Part shown: positions 5,703-7,274 of the stretch, piece by piece | How the letters are laid out: every line of letters starts with the position of its first letter | How positions within the stretch are numbered: position 1 is the first letter of the stretch | Origin: Anaerolineae bacterium | GTDB lineage: Bacteria > Chloroflexota > Anaerolineae > JAFGEY01 | Reading direction: 5' to 3' | Assembly (NCBI GenBank): GCA_016931365.1 | Contig: JAFGEY010000563.1 | Span: 1 to 7,274 of the forward strand | DNA length: 7,274 nucleotides | Made by a program: the position numbers and the translations under genes | Notes under the pieces: model-generated | The model's database searches: none | Told to the model about the DNA's origin: nothing | The model's input: only the letters and a program-made list of their open reading frames with translations

Positions 5703-6755
5703 CTACCATGGCTTGGTCACTCTCTTGAGTCTGTTTTTGGGCCTTTCCGGCTCTTTTATTCGTACCTCTTTTTGACCGGCTTTGGCGCGGCGCTGTCGGC
5801 GCTGCTGACCTGGCTGCTGCTGCCCAGGCTGTGGCGTCACCTGCCCACCGACAAGGGCCGCGAGTATGCTATCGACGCACAGCAAAGCGTGGGCAAGCCG
5901 GTCGCCGCTGGGGCGATCTTTGTGCCCATTTTCCTGTTCGTCGGCTTGCTGGTGGTGCCTTTTGATTGGCGCTACCTGGCGGTGCTGAGCTGTGTCTCGC
6001 TGTCGATGCTGGAGGGACTGTGGGACGACAGCAGCAAGACCAGGGGCGGCTTGAGCGAGCTTCAATTGGGGTTGATCGACCTGGCGATTTCACTCTTTGG
6101 GGCGATCATCCTTTGCCGATTCCAGCCGGTCGAAATCTGGCTGCCGTTGTTCAAACAGTCGTTGGTGCTCTCGCCCTGGTTGTACATTCTTCCCGCCACC
6201 GGCCTGCTCTGGCTGACGATCAATGCCACCAATTGCACCGATGGCGTCGACGGCCTCTCCGGCAGCCTGTCGCTGATGGCCTTTATTTACCTGGGCGGCA
6301 TTTTGTATGGCATCGTCGGGCACAAGGATATCTCGCAGTATTTGCTCGTGCCGCATTACGTTGACGGCGCGGATTGGGCTTTGCTCGCTTTTGCGATGGC
6401 CGGTTGTCTGGCCGGATACCTGTGGTACAACGCTTTCCCCAGCAAAGTGTTGATGGGCGACGCCGGTTCCAGGCCGATGGGCTTTTTGATCGGGATGCTG
6501 GTGCTGGCCTGCGGAAATCCATTCCTGATCTTTGTTGTGGCGGGCATTGTGCTGGTCAATGGCGCGACCGGGTTGCTCAAAGTAGCTCTGCTGCGCTTTT
6601 TCAAGATCAGCATTTTCAAGAACGTGCGCTATCCGCTGCACGACCACATGCGCAAGAATCTGGGCTGGTCGCCGACGCAGGTTTTGGTGCGCTTTATGCT
6701 TTTGCAGGCCGTCGGCACGCCGATTCTGCTGGTATTGTTGTTCAAGGTGAGGTAA
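5700..6755 (+). CDS. mraY: MraY-family phospho-N-acetylmuramoyl-pentapeptide transferase, LHDH variant
   Basis: A 351-residue polytopic membrane enzyme of the PNPT superfamily with about ten hydrophobic segments. MraY moves phospho-MurNAc-pentapeptide from UDP onto undecaprenyl phosphate, making lipid I for peptidoglycan. Visible motifs are SVGKPVAAG (63-71, matching the K.GTP..GG region), WDDSSK (108-113, Asp109/Asp110), NATNCTDGVDGL (175-186, with Asn178, Asp181, Asp184), MGDAGSRPMG (252-261, Asp254), and PLHDHMRK (312-319) followed by GWS..QV..RF. The last block replaces the HHH of E. coli MraY with HDH. I recall the same GDAGSR/PLHDH version in annotated MraYs of some Firmicutes and Chloroflexi, which favours MraY over WecA-like relatives. 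It is not inside a dcw cell-division cluster. It may be the organism's MraY or a second copy. Substrate specificity is inferred. Confidence 0.82.
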   Translation: MLPWLGHSLESVFGPFRLFYSYLFLTGFGAALSALLTWLLLPRLWRHLPTDKGREYAIDAQQSVGKPVAAGAIFVPIFLFVGLLVVPFDWRYLAVLSCVSLSMLEGLWDDSSKTRGGLSELQLGLIDLAISLFGAIILCRFQPVEIWLPLFKQSLVLSPWLYILPATGLLWLTINATNCTDGVDGLSGSLSLMAFIYLGGILYGIVGHKDISQYLLVPHYVDGADWALLAFAMAGCLAGYLWYNAFPSKVLMGDAGSRPMGFLIGMLVLACGNPFLIFVVAGIVLVNGATGLLKVALLRFFKISIFKNVRYPLHDHMRKNLGWSPTQVLVRFMLLQAVGTPILLVLLFKVR

Positions 6756-6758
6756 GAA

Positions 6759-6786
6759 CTGCTGACCACTGACGGCAGACCGCTGA
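6759..6786. repeat. Four degenerate 7-bp tandem repeats
   Basis: The spacer after the MraY-like gene contains four head-to-tail heptads of consensus CCRCTGA. The second unit is CCACTGA and the fourth CCGCTGA; the first and third differ from the fourth at one and two positions. A partial fifth unit (CGGC) follows. Such heptamer tracts are known as short tandemly repeated repetitive sequences in cyanobacterial and some other genomes and are usually intergenic. They begin 4 nt past the MraY stop. Confidence 0.6.
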
Positions 6787-6804
6787 CGGCGCTGCACAGT
6801 GACA

Positions 6805-6834
6805 CAGATTATTCGATCTGGAGGATACGACGTG
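6805..6834 (+). promoter_or_regulatory. Small inverted repeat touching the aminotransferase ribosome site
   Basis: CAGAT (6805-6809) pairs with ATCTG (6816-6820) around a 6-nt loop. The last base of the stem is the first base of GGAGGA (6820-6825), the Shine-Dalgarno 6 nt before the GTG start at 6832. The ribosome site is clear. The 5-bp stem is weak and may be chance. Confidence 0.35.
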
Positions 6835-7274
6835 AGTTTTGAACATTTGCTGGCCAATCGCACCAAAGTGATGGGCGCGAGCGCGATCCGCGAAATATTA
6901 AAGGTGGTCAATCAGCCGGGGATGATCTCGTTGGCGGGCGGCATTCCCGCCCCGGAAAGCTTTCCGATGGAGATCATGAGCGAAATCTCGGCCAAAGTGA
7001 TTGAGAAATACGGCCCTGGGGCATTCCAGTATGACAAGTCGGAAGGGTTTACGCCACTGCAAGAGGCACTGGTGCCCTATTTGGCCCAAAAGGGCATTGG
7101 GGCGGAGGCGTCCAAGATCGTCATTACCAGCGGCTCGCAGGCTGTGCTCGATGCAGTGGGCAAAATCCTGATTTCGCCGGGTGACAGGGTGGCCGTCGAA
7201 GCGCCGACCTACCTGGGCGCGCTGACCGCGTTCAACCCCTACCAGCCGCAGTATGTGTCGATGGCCATGGACGA
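6832..7274 (+). CDS. PLP-dependent aminotransferase, class I/II (2-aminoadipate/aromatic type), 3' end outside the window
   Basis: The first 147 residues are visible of what is normally about 400. GTG 6832 with GGAGGA 6 nt upstream is the start. Motifs of the fold-type I subgroup that includes LysN (2-aminoadipate aminotransferase) and archaeal-type aromatic aminotransferases appear in order: MISLAGGIPAPESFP (31-45), FQYDKSEGFTPLQEAL (65-80), IVITSGSQAVLDAVGKIL (96-113) with the PLP-phosphate-binding GSQ region, and ISPGDRVAVEAPTYLGAL (114-131), where the tyrosine of PTY contacts the cofactor. The catalytic Lys lies beyond the window. These enzymes move amino groups between 2-oxoglutarate and lysine-pathway, aromatic or branched-chain amino acids; the exact substrate cannot be told. 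The 76-nt spacer with repeats before it makes cotranscription with the MraY-like gene possible but less certain. Confidence 0.9.
   Translation, partial: MSFEHLLANRTKVMGASAIREILKVVNQPGMISLAGGIPAPESFPMEIMSEISAKVIEKYGPGAFQYDKSEGFTPLQEALVPYLAQKGIGAEASKIVITSGSQAVLDAVGKILISPGDRVAVEAPTYLGALTAFNPYQPQYVSMAMD

Noticed and set aside
6090..6911. Minus-strand open frame of 273 codons opposite the MraY-like gene
   Set aside because: Low-complexity His/Gln/Arg-rich composition, no ribosome site, and full overlap with a well-supported membrane enzyme on the other strand.
1..7274. tRNA, rRNA or CRISPR array
   Set aside because: No cloverleaf-like segment, rRNA signature or regularly spaced repeats were visible. 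The only tandem repeat is the 7-bp tract, far too short for CRISPR.

Overview
This window looks like a piece of a GC-rich bacterial chromosome. One line I counted in the ABC ATPase gene is 68% GC. Gene styles, including an ABC-2 ATPase with an 'LEGTRN.YW' Q-loop, an MraY variant with an LHDH motif, and frequent GTG/TTG starts behind strong AGGAGG sites, remind me of Chloroflexota (Anaerolineae/Caldilineae-like). That placement is by resemblance only. Every gene I accept lies on the + strand.

Region 1 (1-1330): the 3' part of a large SGNH/GDSL-type hydrolase gene, cut by the window edge. It is followed 25 nt later by a small MNT-domain nucleotidyltransferase of the MntA antitoxin type. The partner expected directly after it (HepT toxin) is absent. 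Only a start codon with its own Shine-Dalgarno and six codons resembling a HepT N-terminus (M-E-L-E-A-K, then one more codon and a stop) overlap the end of the MNT gene.

Region 2 (about 1330-2560): a distinctly AT-richer island (35% and 43% GC in two lines counted) with one complete 352-residue protein that I do not recognise as a named family. Its C-terminal half carries compact motifs (DWGGE..DH, AFLLKG, GKNGDQI.RL, VQH, IDG) reminiscent of proteins I associate with restriction/defence contexts, but this is uncertain. The island begins just where the HepT gene breaks off, so it looks like acquired DNA.

Region 3 (2452-2829): no intact gene. One frame reads like the remains of a small membrane protein interrupted by a TGA. 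The region ends in a 10-bp inverted repeat just upstream of the next operon.

Region 4 (2830-7274): a tight co-directional run. It holds an ABC-2 type exporter (ATPase plus six-helix permease, overlapping by ATGA), a class I SAM methyltransferase, a VOC/glyoxalase-fold protein, an MraY-family phosphosugar transferase starting at TTG, and, after a short spacer with degenerate 7-bp repeats, a fold-type I PLP aminotransferase cut by the window edge. One reading of exporter + methyltransferase + VOC + second MraY is a drug-resistance or self-protection cassette aimed at cell-wall inhibitors. That is a hypothesis. The plain alternative is a housekeeping run in which this is the organism's only MraY.
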